The position numbers were made by a program, and so were the translations under genes. This document shows positions 1 through 7,930 of a stretch of 64,000 bases of DNA, in pieces. Numbering within the stretch: position 1 is the stretch's first letter; every line of letters starts with the position of its first letter. The DNA is from Flavobacteriales bacterium (GTDB lineage Bacteria; Bacteroidota; Bacteroidia; Flavobacteriales_C; GCA-002722245). The stretch lies in the NCBI GenBank assembly GCA_947444925.1, contig CANFBW010000011.1:1-64000 (forward strand), written 5' to 3'. The notes under the pieces are model-generated. The model saw only the letters and a program-made list of their open reading frames with translations, was not told the DNA's origin and did not search any database.

Positions 1-1
1 A

Positions 2-229
2 GGTCAACTGATTCAAAAATCTGATCCAGTTTACCGCGAAGCAAGCACTTTTCGCGCCCACTTCTTCGCTCCTGTAAAACACATCTTTGGCATGCCTGTA
101 GATACCTTTTGGGCTAATATCTTCACTATTGTGTGCATGGGCGGCTTTTTGTACTTCACCCTGTACTTTGACTTGTTTAGAAAAATAATTGAAGGCATTT
201 CCTCCCTTGCTTCATTGTTAAAAAAATAA
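2..229 (+). CDS. C-terminal end of a probable ABC exporter (partial)
   Basis: An open frame enters from the left edge (first full codon at base 2) and stops with TAA at 227-229, giving the last 75 residues of a larger protein. It has a soluble stretch with the motif AHFFAPVKHIFG, then D-T-F-W, then one hydrophobic helix (roughly IFTIVCMGGFLYFTLYF) and a short basic tail ending SLLKK. From memory, this tail resembles the C-terminus of large Bacteroidota ABC exporters in which an ATPase and an ABC-2 type permease are fused (ending near 'HFYAP...DTFW...LYFD.LRK'). The ATPase lies outside the window, so the family call is inference. No start is visible. Confidence 0.45.
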   Translation, partial: GQLIQKSDPVYREASTFRAHFFAPVKHIFGMPVDTFWANIFTIVCMGGFLYFTLYFDLFRKIIEGISSLASLLKK

Positions 230-272
230 AATCATCGATCATCCGCAGTCCCACAATTAGATTTAATTGTAG

Positions 273-409
273 GGCGATAGATCCTTTAAAGACCGAAACT
301 TAGTTTCTCCTCTTAATCTCAAATCTCAGGAGGTCAAATACAAACGATTATTTACAAACATTTTTCAAGAACGATTGTCCTCCTCATTTACTCCGAAGGA
401 TCTAGCGCC
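273..409 (+). repeat. 137-bp palindromic repeat, copy A
   Basis: This intergenic element begins GGCGATAGATCC and ends GGATCTAGCGCC, so its termini are imperfect inverted repeats. An internal arm pair, AGGAGGTCAA and TTGTCCTCCT, can form a second hairpin. A second copy of exactly the same length lies at 60300-60436 in opposite orientation. The first 59 bases differ at only 2 positions between the copies, while the centre has diverged. It contains no ORF. It could be a REP/MITE-like element; no transposase was found in the window. Confidence 0.75.
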
Positions 410-505
410 TCTTTCGTCAAAGCATTGGTGCAATTACGAATAATCATTATACTATTTTTACACTATTGCTTTTGCTGTAAAAAAAATACTGATCTTTAAC
501 GGCAA

Positions 506-901
506 ATGCTATTGAATAAAATGAAAAACAAGGCCACACTTTGGAGCATACTTGTGCTTCAAGCCTTACTTTTTTCATCTTTTGTATTTTATTCGCTTGC
601 CGAAACAAAAGTTTCTCAAAATTTCACCAATGAGTTTCAATCGGTCGAATCATTCGGCAAATCGGAATCGATGCAGCAAAAATCAGATGTGGAAGACAGC
701 GAAAACATCTTTGCTGAATTGCGTGAAAATGAAGAAGACGAGCAAGACGAAAAGACTTTTGCTCTCGACTATAACGCTTCCTCTAATTATGTTTCCTATT
801 CACTGGTTCATCAGCGCTTTAAAAACACCTGCGCCCATTTCAACACCGAAGTAATATCGGATATTCCTGATTTTCTACTTCACGGTAATTTTAGACTATA
901 G
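506..901 (+). CDS. small acidic membrane-anchored or secreted protein, unknown function
   Basis: This 131-residue protein has a short basic N-terminus, a hydrophobic segment at about residues 11-31 (signal peptide or signal anchor), then a strongly acidic, serine-rich stretch around residues 55-82 and a C-terminal part with no recognisable domain. The ATG at 521 (residue 6) is an equally good start and would give a cleaner signal sequence. It lies 88 bp upstream of the SulP transporter gene on the same strand, so the two may be co-transcribed, but nothing in the sequence links their functions. I do not recognise a family. A shorter overlapping frame at 552-854 looks like its shadow. Confidence 0.55.
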   Translation: MLLNKMKNKATLWSILVLQALLFSSFVFYSLAETKVSQNFTNEFQSVESFGKSESMQQKSDVEDSENIFAELRENEEDEQDEKTFALDYNASSNYVSYSLVHQRFKNTCAHFNTEVISDIPDFLLHGNFRL

Positions 902-989
902 CATTTCTTGTCAAGGCTTCCGCCTTGGCGTTCGCCCTGCGAGCCATATGAGAAATGAAACAGAACTATAGATCTTAAAATTACCCCTT

Positions 990-2597
990 ATGAACACATT
1001 CAAAAACACCCTGCCTAAAACCGGTTGGTTGGGATTCAAAGAAAATTGGAAAGCCGATTTGCTTTCAGGCATGTTGGTTTCACTCATTGCTTTACCACTT
1101 TCATTGGGGATCGCATCTGCCAGTGGATTTCCGCCCATCATGGGTGTAATGACAGCCATTATTGGTGGAGTGGTGGTTGCCTTTTTTGCAGGGTCTGAAT
1201 TAACGATCAAAGGTCCGGCTGCCGGTATGATCGTAATTTGCGCTGGAGCTGTTGAAGAGCTAGGGCGCGGCAACGCGGAATTAGGTTGGAAACTTGCCCT
1301 TGGCGCAGTGGTGATATCAGGTTTAATACAAATACTTTTTGGCATTTTTAAAGTCGCTAAATTGGCTGACTTCTTCCCCCTTTCTGCAGTGCACGGTATG
1401 CTTGCTGCCATTGGCATCATCATTATGGGAAAACAACTACATTTCGTTATGGGTATTGCTCCAAGTGAATTGAAAGGCAAAGAACCCTTGGAATTGATCG
1501 CTATGTTGCCACACAGCATCATGAATATGAACAAAGAGGTAGCCATCATTGGTCTGGTTTCCTTATTAATCATGTTTGGTTTGCCGATGATCAAAAACGC
1601 TACCATTAAAAAAGCACCACCTGCTTTGATAGTGCTAATAGTTGCCATTGTTTTAGAACAATTGTTACACCTCGATAGCGAACCCTTCAGAAGCGTAAAA
1701 CCACTCGTTAATCCGGGAGAATTCGAAATCAATTTTAATACTGATTTCACAGCAATGACAGATCCTTCGCTTTTACCGATCTTCTTCAAATACCTCTTAC
1801 TATTTACTGTAATTGGCAGCATAGAATCTCTCTTGACTGGAAAGGCCATTGACTTATTAGATCCATACAAACGCAAAGCAAACCTAAGCAAAGACTTAGC
1901 AGCTGTTGGTATCGGCAACACTTTGGCCGGATTACTTGGCGGTTTGCCAATGATCTCTGAAGTAGCCCGCAGCTCAGCCAACATCAACAACGGCGGAAAA
2001 ACAAGATGGGCTAATTTATTTCATGGCTTATTCCTTTTGTTATTTGTTGTCGCTTTGGTGCCCATCATCAAAATGATTCCCGTTGCCGCGCTTGCCGCCA
2101 TGTTGATTTTTATTGGTTTCAAACTAGCGCATCCACGTGAATTCGGGCATACTTATCAAATAGGAAAAGACCAACTGGCCATCTTTGTAGTTACCATCGT
2201 CACTACTTTGGCAACGGATCTCTTAATTGGTATTGGCGCAGGAATATTGCTTGAATTGATTATGCACTTGGCAAATGGAGTACATGTAAAAAGTACATTT
2301 AAGCCGCTATTGAAAGTTGAAGCTCGTGAAGTTGGTGAATTGTTTACAATACAAATTGAACACTCGGCAGTTTTCAGCAACTGGATCAAAATCAAAAAAA
2401 CCTTGAACGAAATTCCCCGCAAAAAAACCATAATAATCGATTTGAGCAAAACCAAATTGATTGACCACTCTGTAATGGAAAACCTATCGCATTATCAAAG
2501 CGACTATATTTCTGATGGCGGAAAATTTGTGCTCAAAGGTTTGGAAAAACACAAAGCCTTTTCCCACCACAAACTCGCTGGCAGAAAACTAGCATAA
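990..2597 (+). CDS. SulP family inorganic anion transporter with STAS domain
   Basis: The 535-residue protein has the SulP layout: a multi-helix transport core over about residues 15-430, opening with a segment like 'DLLSGMLVSLIALPLSLGIASASG', and a C-terminal cytoplasmic STAS domain (about 435-520) with strand/helix pattern IIIDLSKTKLIDHSVME. Family members move sulfate, bicarbonate or other anions across the inner membrane. In many Bacteroidota, SulP genes of this type sit beside a carbonic anhydrase, which suggests bicarbonate, but none is adjacent here, so the substrate is open. The large antisense frame at 911-1990 is a codon-use shadow. Its only close same-strand neighbour is the small acidic protein upstream. 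Confidence 0.9.
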   Translation: MNTFKNTLPKTGWLGFKENWKADLLSGMLVSLIALPLSLGIASASGFPPIMGVMTAIIGGVVVAFFAGSELTIKGPAAGMIVICAGAVEELGRGNAELGWKLALGAVVISGLIQILFGIFKVAKLADFFPLSAVHGMLAAIGIIIMGKQLHFVMGIAPSELKGKEPLELIAMLPHSIMNMNKEVAIIGLVSLLIMFGLPMIKNATIKKAPPALIVLIVAIVLEQLLHLDSEPFRSVKPLVNPGEFEINFNTDFTAMTDPSLLPIFFKYLLLFTVIGSIESLLTGKAIDLLDPYKRKANLSKDLAAVGIGNTLAGLLGGLPMISEVARSSANINNGGKTRWANLFHGLFLLLFVVALVPIIKMIPVAALAAMLIFIGFKLAHPREFGHTYQIGKDQLAIFVVTIVTTLATDLLIGIGAGILLELIMHLANGVHVKSTFKPLLKVEAREVGELFTIQIEHSAVFSNWIKIKKTLNEIPRKKTIIIDLSKTKLIDHSVMENLSHYQSDYISDGGKFVLKGLEKHKAFSHHKLAGRKLA

Positions 2598-2948
2598 TTA
2601 GCTTTTCCTATGCGTTTTGCATCTCTCAGCACTTCTCTGCATGGTGCTGTCTAATTAAAAAACATCTTGTAAAACACATATCGCACTATAAATAGTACTT
2701 GTAAATGTGGCTGCACAAAGCGCACCAGCCGGTGCTCAACCTAATTTGAATAACCAAATTAAGCTCAATTTAAACGAAGTGCATTTATTTTTAGGAACAC
2801 ATATTAAAACGTACCACGAAACACCTTACAAGTCTTCTTAATCGCAGATAGCTGTCGTTTCTCGATTGATGTATAGACAAATAATATCAACACAATGGGC
2901 GCCAAAGTAGATAAAAGTCTATTTTTGACGCCCATTAAAATTACAACT
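2598..2948. other. intergenic region with short hairpins, no gene seen
   Basis: About 350 bases between the SulP and MFS genes. I see no convincing ORF, tRNA or rRNA. Short inverted repeats are present: CAGCAC/GTGCTG near 2637-2659, GCACC/GGTGC near 2720-2735 and TAATTTG/CAAATTA near 2740-2762. None is followed by a proper T-tract, so I do not call terminators. The right end carries the longer hairpin annotated separately at 2894-2936. Confidence 0.5.
2894..2936 (+). promoter_or_regulatory. long imperfect hairpin just upstream of the MFS gene
   Basis: The left arm AATGGGCGCCAAAGTAGA and right arm TCTATTTTTGACGCCCATT are near-perfect inverted repeats (about 16 of 18 positions pair) around a six-base loop. 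The hairpin ends 12 bases before the preferred ATG at 2949 and is not followed by a T-run on either strand. It could be a structured 5' UTR element controlling translation, or a dyad operator. It argues against using an upstream start at 2895, because that start would lie inside the stem. Confidence 0.45.
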
Positions 2949-4202
2949 ATGAGCGAAAAACCTGCGAGTGCCAAAGTAAAATTCACGAAATACGAAGTTT
3001 TTGTAGTAATACTATTGGCCTTTTTGCAATTTTCAGTGGTGCTCGACTTTATGATTCTTTCACCCTTGGGTTATCACTTAATGCCGGCTCTAGGCATCAG
3101 CAAAATGCAATTCGGAATAGCAGTGGCTGCCTACGCCTTCAGTGCCTTTGTTTCAGGATTTATCGCCGCTGGATTTGCCGATAAATTTGACCGAAAGAAA
3201 ATACTCTTGTTTTTTTATGCAGGTTTTATTGGCGGCACTTTCTTGTGTGGCATTGCCGACTCCTATCAATTTCTGTTGTTTGCGCGAATCGTCACTGGTT
3301 TGTTTGGCGGTGTGATTGCCTCTATTTCCAATGCAATTGTGACCGACCTGTTCAAACTTGAAGTGCGCGGCCGCGTAATGGGCATGATACAAATTGCATT
3401 TGCGGGCAGTCAGGTGCTTGGCATTCCAATAGGATTGTACATGACAGAAGAAATTGGATGGCACTTTCCCTTTTTGATGATTGTCGCCATTAGCCTTATT
3501 GTTGGAGTGGTCATATTCATCTATCTGCAACCAATCGACCAACATTTGAAAATTAAAAGCGAAAAAAGCGCCGTTCAACATTTGCTGAATACCTTATCCA
3601 ACCGCAGCTATTTGCGCGCTTTTGCAGCAACAACGCTTTTAGCCACCGGCGGATATATGTTGATGCCCTATGGCAGCGATTATGGCGTTCACAACTTAGG
3701 CATTGATGAAAAAGAACAATTGCCATTTTTGTATTTACTTACGGGATTGGCGACCATGTTTGTAATGCCATTGGCAGGAAGATTGAGCGACAGCGTTGGC
3801 AAATACAAAGTTTTTTTCACAGGTTCTATCATCAGTATTGCTATGCTGTTGATCTACTGCAATCTTGGTCCGACCCCATTTTGGATGATCGTTGTGATCA
3901 ACATTATATTGTTTGTGGGCATCATGTCGCGCATTGCTCCTGCTCAAGCGCTAATGTCGGCCGTTCCCGAACAAAAAGACAGAGGTGCTTTTATGAGCAT
4001 CAACTCCTCTGTTCAGTATTTCGCTGGAGGAATTTCAGCATTGATAGCGGGCCTAATTGTTGGTGATTCAAAAGGCACAATGGTACAAAACTATGATGTT
4101 TTGGGCTATGTGGTATCAACAGCAATCGTTATTACATTGATACTAATGTTTTTGGTACACAAACAAGTGGAAAAGAAAATTGCTTTACAGAAGACTGTAT
4201 AA
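2949..4202 (+). CDS. MFS transporter
   Basis: A 417-residue polytopic inner-membrane protein with about 12 hydrophobic segments in two six-helix halves and a central soluble loop near residues 190-215. The helix 2-3 loop has the MFS signature form (G.aDkfdRKkil, here GFADKFDRKKIL), and a second copy (GRLSDSVGKYKVF) occurs in the C-terminal half. It looks like a drug/metabolite:proton antiporter of the AraJ/arabinose-efflux-like group; the substrate cannot be read from sequence. I chose the ATG at 2949 rather than the longer frame from 2895, because the transporter begins soon after and the extra codons fall in a hairpin. A strong terminator follows immediately. Confidence 0.85.
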   Translation: MSEKPASAKVKFTKYEVFVVILLAFLQFSVVLDFMILSPLGYHLMPALGISKMQFGIAVAAYAFSAFVSGFIAAGFADKFDRKKILLFFYAGFIGGTFLCGIADSYQFLLFARIVTGLFGGVIASISNAIVTDLFKLEVRGRVMGMIQIAFAGSQVLGIPIGLYMTEEIGWHFPFLMIVAISLIVGVVIFIYLQPIDQHLKIKSEKSAVQHLLNTLSNRSYLRAFAATTLLATGGYMLMPYGSDYGVHNLGIDEKEQLPFLYLLTGLATMFVMPLAGRLSDSVGKYKVFFTGSIISIAMLLIYCNLGPTPFWMIVVINIILFVGIMSRIAPAQALMSAVPEQKDRGAFMSINSSVQYFAGGISALIAGLIVGDSKGTMVQNYDVLGYVVSTAIVITLILMFLVHKQVEKKIALQKTV

Positions 4203-4206
4203 AAAC

Positions 4207-4244
4207 AAAAAAAAGGCTGCCCTCTAAAGTGCAGCCTTTTTTTT
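4207..4244. terminator. bidirectional Rho-independent terminator
   Basis: The stem AAAAGGCTGC / GCAGCCTTTT with a ten-base loop is flanked by an A-run on the left and a T-run on the right, so it can serve both converging genes: the MFS gene ending at 4202 and the outer-membrane protein gene ending at 4262. Confidence 0.85.
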
Positions 4245-4261
4245 GTTTTTATTTATTGTGC

Positions 4262-4993
4262 CTAAAACAAAATGAAGCCCGATCTCTTCTTACACTTTGA
4301 TCTAGCGAAATAACCCAAGTCCCAATTCAACTCTAACATCAACTGAACACTAATGGGAATAGTAACAGCATACGTGCCGTAGCTGGTGGTAAAATCAGTA
4401 TTTGAAATTGGATATACATTAGGTGTGTTTTTTCCACCTGCGACAGAAATCAAATCAGTCATACCTGCATCGATACGCAAACCGATGGTCGTGTATATAT
4501 TGTCAGTCGCAAAAAGCACATTTCCAAAACCAAGCACTGCGCCGTATGTATTTTGCTCAAACTTTGAAGTTACATCAATAGCTGCAGTACCGCTTTCCTG
4601 CACCGATTTGGTAAAACCCAAACGCGGTCCAATTTCAACATACCCTCCCATTTCATTGTTGTAGCGAAATAAAATCGGCACCTGAATCATATTGATTTGA
4701 ATATTTCTTTTAATGTTTACAGAAGCAAAATTATTGAAATCGTTGTTTTGATTCATTTGCAAAAACATATACTCTCCTATTATCGCATACTTCTCGTTGA
4801 AATCGAAACCCAATTTCGCACCATAACTGTATGCTAAATTGGGAGTTTTATTAACTCTGTTGTCTTGCAAAATATTGTTATTGAACAACATTGACGCACC
4901 GCCACCACCTTTCACTCCAATTTCAAAAAAACTTTGCGCTTGTGCAGCATGACAAAGAGGTAAAAACAAGATTGATAAAACTAATTTTCTCAT
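4262..4993 (-). CDS. outer-membrane beta-barrel protein (PF13568-like)
   Basis: A 243-residue protein with a signal peptide ending around AQAQS, followed by alternating polar/aromatic strands typical of the small PorT-like barrels of Bacteroidota: FEIGVKGGGG at the N-terminus, Y.YGAKLGF, YVEIGPRLGF and TTIGLRIDAG. The family lies in the outer membrane; most members have no assigned role. The C-terminus (SKCKKRSGFILF) is basic and Cys-containing, unusual for a barrel that normally closes with an aromatic-ended strand, though the last residue is Phe. It converges on the MFS gene across a shared terminator. A promoter-like site lies just upstream. Confidence 0.75.
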   Translation of the reverse strand: MRKLVLSILFLPLCHAAQAQSFFEIGVKGGGGASMLFNNNILQDNRVNKTPNLAYSYGAKLGFDFNEKYAIIGEYMFLQMNQNNDFNNFASVNIKRNIQINMIQVPILFRYNNEMGGYVEIGPRLGFTKSVQESGTAAIDVTSKFEQNTYGAVLGFGNVLFATDNIYTTIGLRIDAGMTDLISVAGGKNTPNVYPISNTDFTTSYGTYAVTIPISVQLMLELNWDLGYFARSKCKKRSGFILF

Positions 4994-5011
4994 ATATTTG
5001 GGTTATGCTTG

Positions 5012-5044
5012 CGAAAGTAAGCCTAAATAAAGCAGATTACAAAA
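5012..5044 (-). promoter_or_regulatory. candidate Bacteroidota-type promoter for the OM barrel gene
   Basis: Read on the minus strand, TTTTG is followed by 20 bases and then TACTTTCG, one mismatch from the Bacteroidota -7 consensus TAnnTTTG. The predicted transcription start is about 15 bases ahead of the ATG at 4993. Confidence 0.4.
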
Positions 5045-5074
5045 TCGAATTTTAATCATACAAACAACCCTACC

Positions 5075-5821
5075 ATGAGTGTATTGCAAGGAAAAGTGGC
5101 CATTGTAACTGGCGCATCAAGAGGAATTGGAAGAGCTATTGCAAAAAAGTTTGCCGAAAACGGTGCCATTGTAGCCTTTACTTATTTGTCGTCAGAAGAA
5201 AAAGCACGTCAGCTCGAAGACGAGCTTAACGCATTGGGAGGCATTGCCAAAGGTTATAAATCAGACGCAGCCAACTTTGCTGCTGCTGAGCAATTGGTGA
5301 ACGACGTTGTTGCACAGTTTGGAACAGTAGACATCGTCATCAACAATGCTGGTATTACACGCGACAACTTATTGATGCGCATGACGGAGCAACAATTCGA
5401 CGAGGTGATCAACGCCAACTTGAAATCCATTTTCAACCTCACAAAAGCAGTGACCAAGCCAATGCTCAAAGCAAAAAAAGGAAGCATTGTCAATATTGGA
5501 TCGGTAGTCGGCGTCAACGGAAATGCAGGACAAGCAAACTATGCAGCATCAAAAGCAGGTGCATACGGCTTCACAAAATCTATCGCTAAAGAATTGGGCT
5601 CACGCAACATTCGCTGCAATGCAATTGCGCCGGGCTTTATCAAAACAGAAATGACAGAAGTACTTGACCCAAAAGTGGTGGAAGGATGGGTAGCGGGCAT
5701 TCCTCTAAAACGAGCAGGGGAAGGCGATGACATCGCTGAGCTTTGTGTTTTCTTGGCTTCCGACAAAAGCACATACATCACTGGTCAAGTGATCAACGTG
5801 TGCGGCGGAATGTCCATGTAA
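5075..5821 (+). CDS. fabG: 3-oxoacyl-[acyl-carrier-protein] reductase
   Basis: The 248-residue length is exact for FabG. It is a classical short-chain dehydrogenase that reduces 3-oxoacyl-ACP with NADPH in fatty-acid elongation. Visible motifs: cofactor loop TGASRGIGRAI at residues about 12-22, NNAG near 89, catalytic Ser in NIGSVVG, and YAASKAG supplying the Tyr and Lys. PGFIKTEMT follows the active site, and the C-terminus ends YITGQVINVCGGMSM, typical of FabG. The ATG at 5075 is followed directly by the nucleotide-binding strand. No other fatty-acid gene adjoins it; accD lies about 41 kb away. Confidence 0.93.
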   Translation: MSVLQGKVAIVTGASRGIGRAIAKKFAENGAIVAFTYLSSEEKARQLEDELNALGGIAKGYKSDAANFAAAEQLVNDVVAQFGTVDIVINNAGITRDNLLMRMTEQQFDEVINANLKSIFNLTKAVTKPMLKAKKGSIVNIGSVVGVNGNAGQANYAASKAGAYGFTKSIAKELGSRNIRCNAIAPGFIKTEMTEVLDPKVVEGWVAGIPLKRAGEGDDIAELCVFLASDKSTYITGQVINVCGGMSM

Positions 5822-5840
5822 TTTTTTAAAATAGCATTCA

Positions 5841-7928
5841 TTGAAAATAGAAGCAGTCACCCAATATCCAGCGTGGTATTTTATCTTCTGCGCAGCATTG
5901 GGATTACTCTATGCAGGAATTGCCTACTATCGACAACGAAAAAACAGTGAAATCAATCGAGCAGTGCTGATTTCACTGTTTTCATTTCGATGCATCACAG
6001 TAACAATTCTGTCTTTCCTACTGCTGCTGCCTTTCATCAAAAATATCGACACACACATTGAAAAACCGGTACTCATTATTGCTGCCGACAACTCTCATTC
6101 AATACTTGCCGCAGGATCAGATAATGCCAAACAACTCAAAAACAAAATACAGGCATTGCGAAACGCCTTAGCTGAAGACTTTGAAGTTCGCGTACACTCT
6201 TTTGGTGACAAGGTGCAGGAAGGTGACTCCTTTGACTTCTCTGACAAAAGCACGAATTTCTCACAGCTCTTTGAAGATCTTGAAAGCCGGTACGCCAACA
6301 AAAACATTGGCGCTCTCATGCTGCTTAGCGACGGTATTTACAATATTGGACAAAACCCAATCTATGCCAACACTTTGCAACACGTACCTCTTTATACTGT
6401 TGTTGTTGGCGACACAGCGTTGCGTAAAGATTTATTGATCAAAGACCTCTATTTTAACAACATCACCTACCTTGGAAATGAATTTCCCATAGAAATCACC
6501 ATTGACGCCTTTGCCTGCAAAAATGAAAAAACAACACTCTCTCTAAGTCTTGACGGCATAGTAAAACAAGAAATTGAGCTAACTCTTAACAAAGTTCCGC
6601 TAACGCAAAAACTAATGTTGAAAGCCGACAAAAGTGGAATGCGCAAAATTGGCGTGCGGGTTAAAGCGGTGTCGGGAGAAAAAGTTTTAGTGAATAACTT
6701 TCGAGAAGCATACTTGGAAGTTCTTGATGGGAGACAACAAATATTACTCCTTTCAAAATCATCGCATCCCGATATTGGCGCCATCAAAACAGTAGTTGAG
6801 GCCAATAAAAACTATAAAGTCGACGTTCAGTTTTACGATACCTTCAAGGGCAATTTATCTTCATACAACATGGTGGTGCTTCACGAATTACCTGATGAAA
6901 TAGCCGCCACCGATCGTTTACTCAAAAGCGTTGATCAACAAAAAATAGGAGTTCTATTGATTCTTGGTACCCAATTGAAGTACCAACAACTCGGACATAT
7001 CAATTTGGGCATACATTGGCAAAACATTGGAGCTGGGGTAAAATCATTCAACGACGCCTATCCTGTATTTCAAAAAAACTTCAGTCTCTTCAATTTAACC
7101 GAAGGCACCCAAAATTTTCTTAAAGATGTAGCACCACTTAAAGTGCCTTTCACCTATTTTAAATTGCCTGGAGATGCTGAAAATTTAGCCCTACAAAAAA
7201 TTGGCTCCGTTGCCACCGAAACGCCACTACTCTCTTTTTTTAATTTGGGACAATCCAAAATTGCATTGATTGCTGGCGAAGGAATTTGGCGCTGGAAATT
7301 AAGCGACTATCTCAAAAACCAGTCGGAAGAACACTTTGAAGAATTGATTCAAAAAACAATCCAGTACCTGTCGTTGAAATCCGACCAGTCAAATTTTCGA
7401 ATCAAGCACGCTAAAAAATTCACTGAAAATGACGACGTTATACTGGATGCTGAACTTTACAACGACAGCTACGAACTAAACAACAGTGTTGATGTAAAAC
7501 TCAGTATTAGCAATTCGTCTGAAAAGGTATTTAAATACATTTTCGATAAAAGCGGCGAAAAATACCACATCAATCTGGGGGCTTTAGCGCCTGGAAACTA
7601 TCACTACGAAGCAAGTACCGTGCTTGGAAAAAAGGCCTATACAAAGAAAGGTGCTTTTGTTGTAGAAGAATTAAAACTAGAAGAAATCAGCACTAGGGCT
7701 GATGTTGCCTTAATGAGCAAACTTGCGCTAGAAAATGGTGGACAAGTATTTTACCTTTCTCAAATTGACGCTTTGGCAAAAGTCATCAAGGAACGAAACG
7801 ACATTAAACCAATTGAACACGCAACAGTTGAACTGAAGGAATTGATACACCAAAAGTGGATTTTCTTTTTGCTCGTCCTCTTTCTCTCCGCAGAATGGTT
7901 TTTTAGAAAGAGGTCGGGACTCAGCTAG
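5841..7928 (+). CDS. membrane-anchored VWA-domain protein
   Basis: A 695-residue protein reading from a TTG codon at 5841. No in-frame ATG lies nearby, and the first residues lead straight into a hydrophobic helix, so TTG is the likely start. Two N-terminal membrane helices (about 12-30 and 40-66) precede a von Willebrand A domain with an apparently intact metal-ion site: DNSHS near residue 83 and LLSDG near 162. A long extracytoplasmic region follows, then a C-terminal membrane helix (about 670-688) and a basic tail. This resembles the Bat/aerotolerance-like membrane VWA proteins of Bacteroidota, whose biochemical role is unclear. It begins 19 bp after fabG and stops 2 bp before the converging OmpA-family gene. 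Confidence 0.75.
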   Translation: MKIEAVTQYPAWYFIFCAALGLLYAGIAYYRQRKNSEINRAVLISLFSFRCITVTILSFLLLLPFIKNIDTHIEKPVLIIAADNSHSILAAGSDNAKQLKNKIQALRNALAEDFEVRVHSFGDKVQEGDSFDFSDKSTNFSQLFEDLESRYANKNIGALMLLSDGIYNIGQNPIYANTLQHVPLYTVVVGDTALRKDLLIKDLYFNNITYLGNEFPIEITIDAFACKNEKTTLSLSLDGIVKQEIELTLNKVPLTQKLMLKADKSGMRKIGVRVKAVSGEKVLVNNFREAYLEVLDGRQQILLLSKSSHPDIGAIKTVVEANKNYKVDVQFYDTFKGNLSSYNMVVLHELPDEIAATDRLLKSVDQQKIGVLLILGTQLKYQQLGHINLGIHWQNIGAGVKSFNDAYPVFQKNFSLFNLTEGTQNFLKDVAPLKVPFTYFKLPGDAENLALQKIGSVATETPLLSFFNLGQSKIALIAGEGIWRWKLSDYLKNQSEEHFEELIQKTIQYLSLKSDQSNFRIKHAKKFTENDDVILDAELYNDSYELNNSVDVKLSISNSSEKVFKYIFDKSGEKYHINLGALAPGNYHYEASTVLGKKAYTKKGAFVVEELKLEEISTRADVALMSKLALENGGQVFYLSQIDALAKVIKERNDIKPIEHATVELKELIHQKWIFFLLVLFLSAEWFFRKRSGLS

Positions 7929-7930
7929 TT

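Noticed and set aside
911-1990. 359-codon minus-strand frame opposite the SulP gene
   Set aside because: It lies antisense to a well-supported transporter, its protein is rich in Ser/Pro/Ile/Lys without any domain, and it ends in a basic, unstructured tail. It follows the codon pattern of the real gene.
2630-2765. Short hairpins between the SulP and MFS genes considered as terminators
   Set aside because: The stems are only 5-7 bp and no T-tract follows on either strand.
3153-3581. 142-codon minus-strand frame opposite the MFS gene
   Set aside because: Rich in His, Asn and Lys, no membrane or catalytic pattern, and wholly inside a good coding gene.
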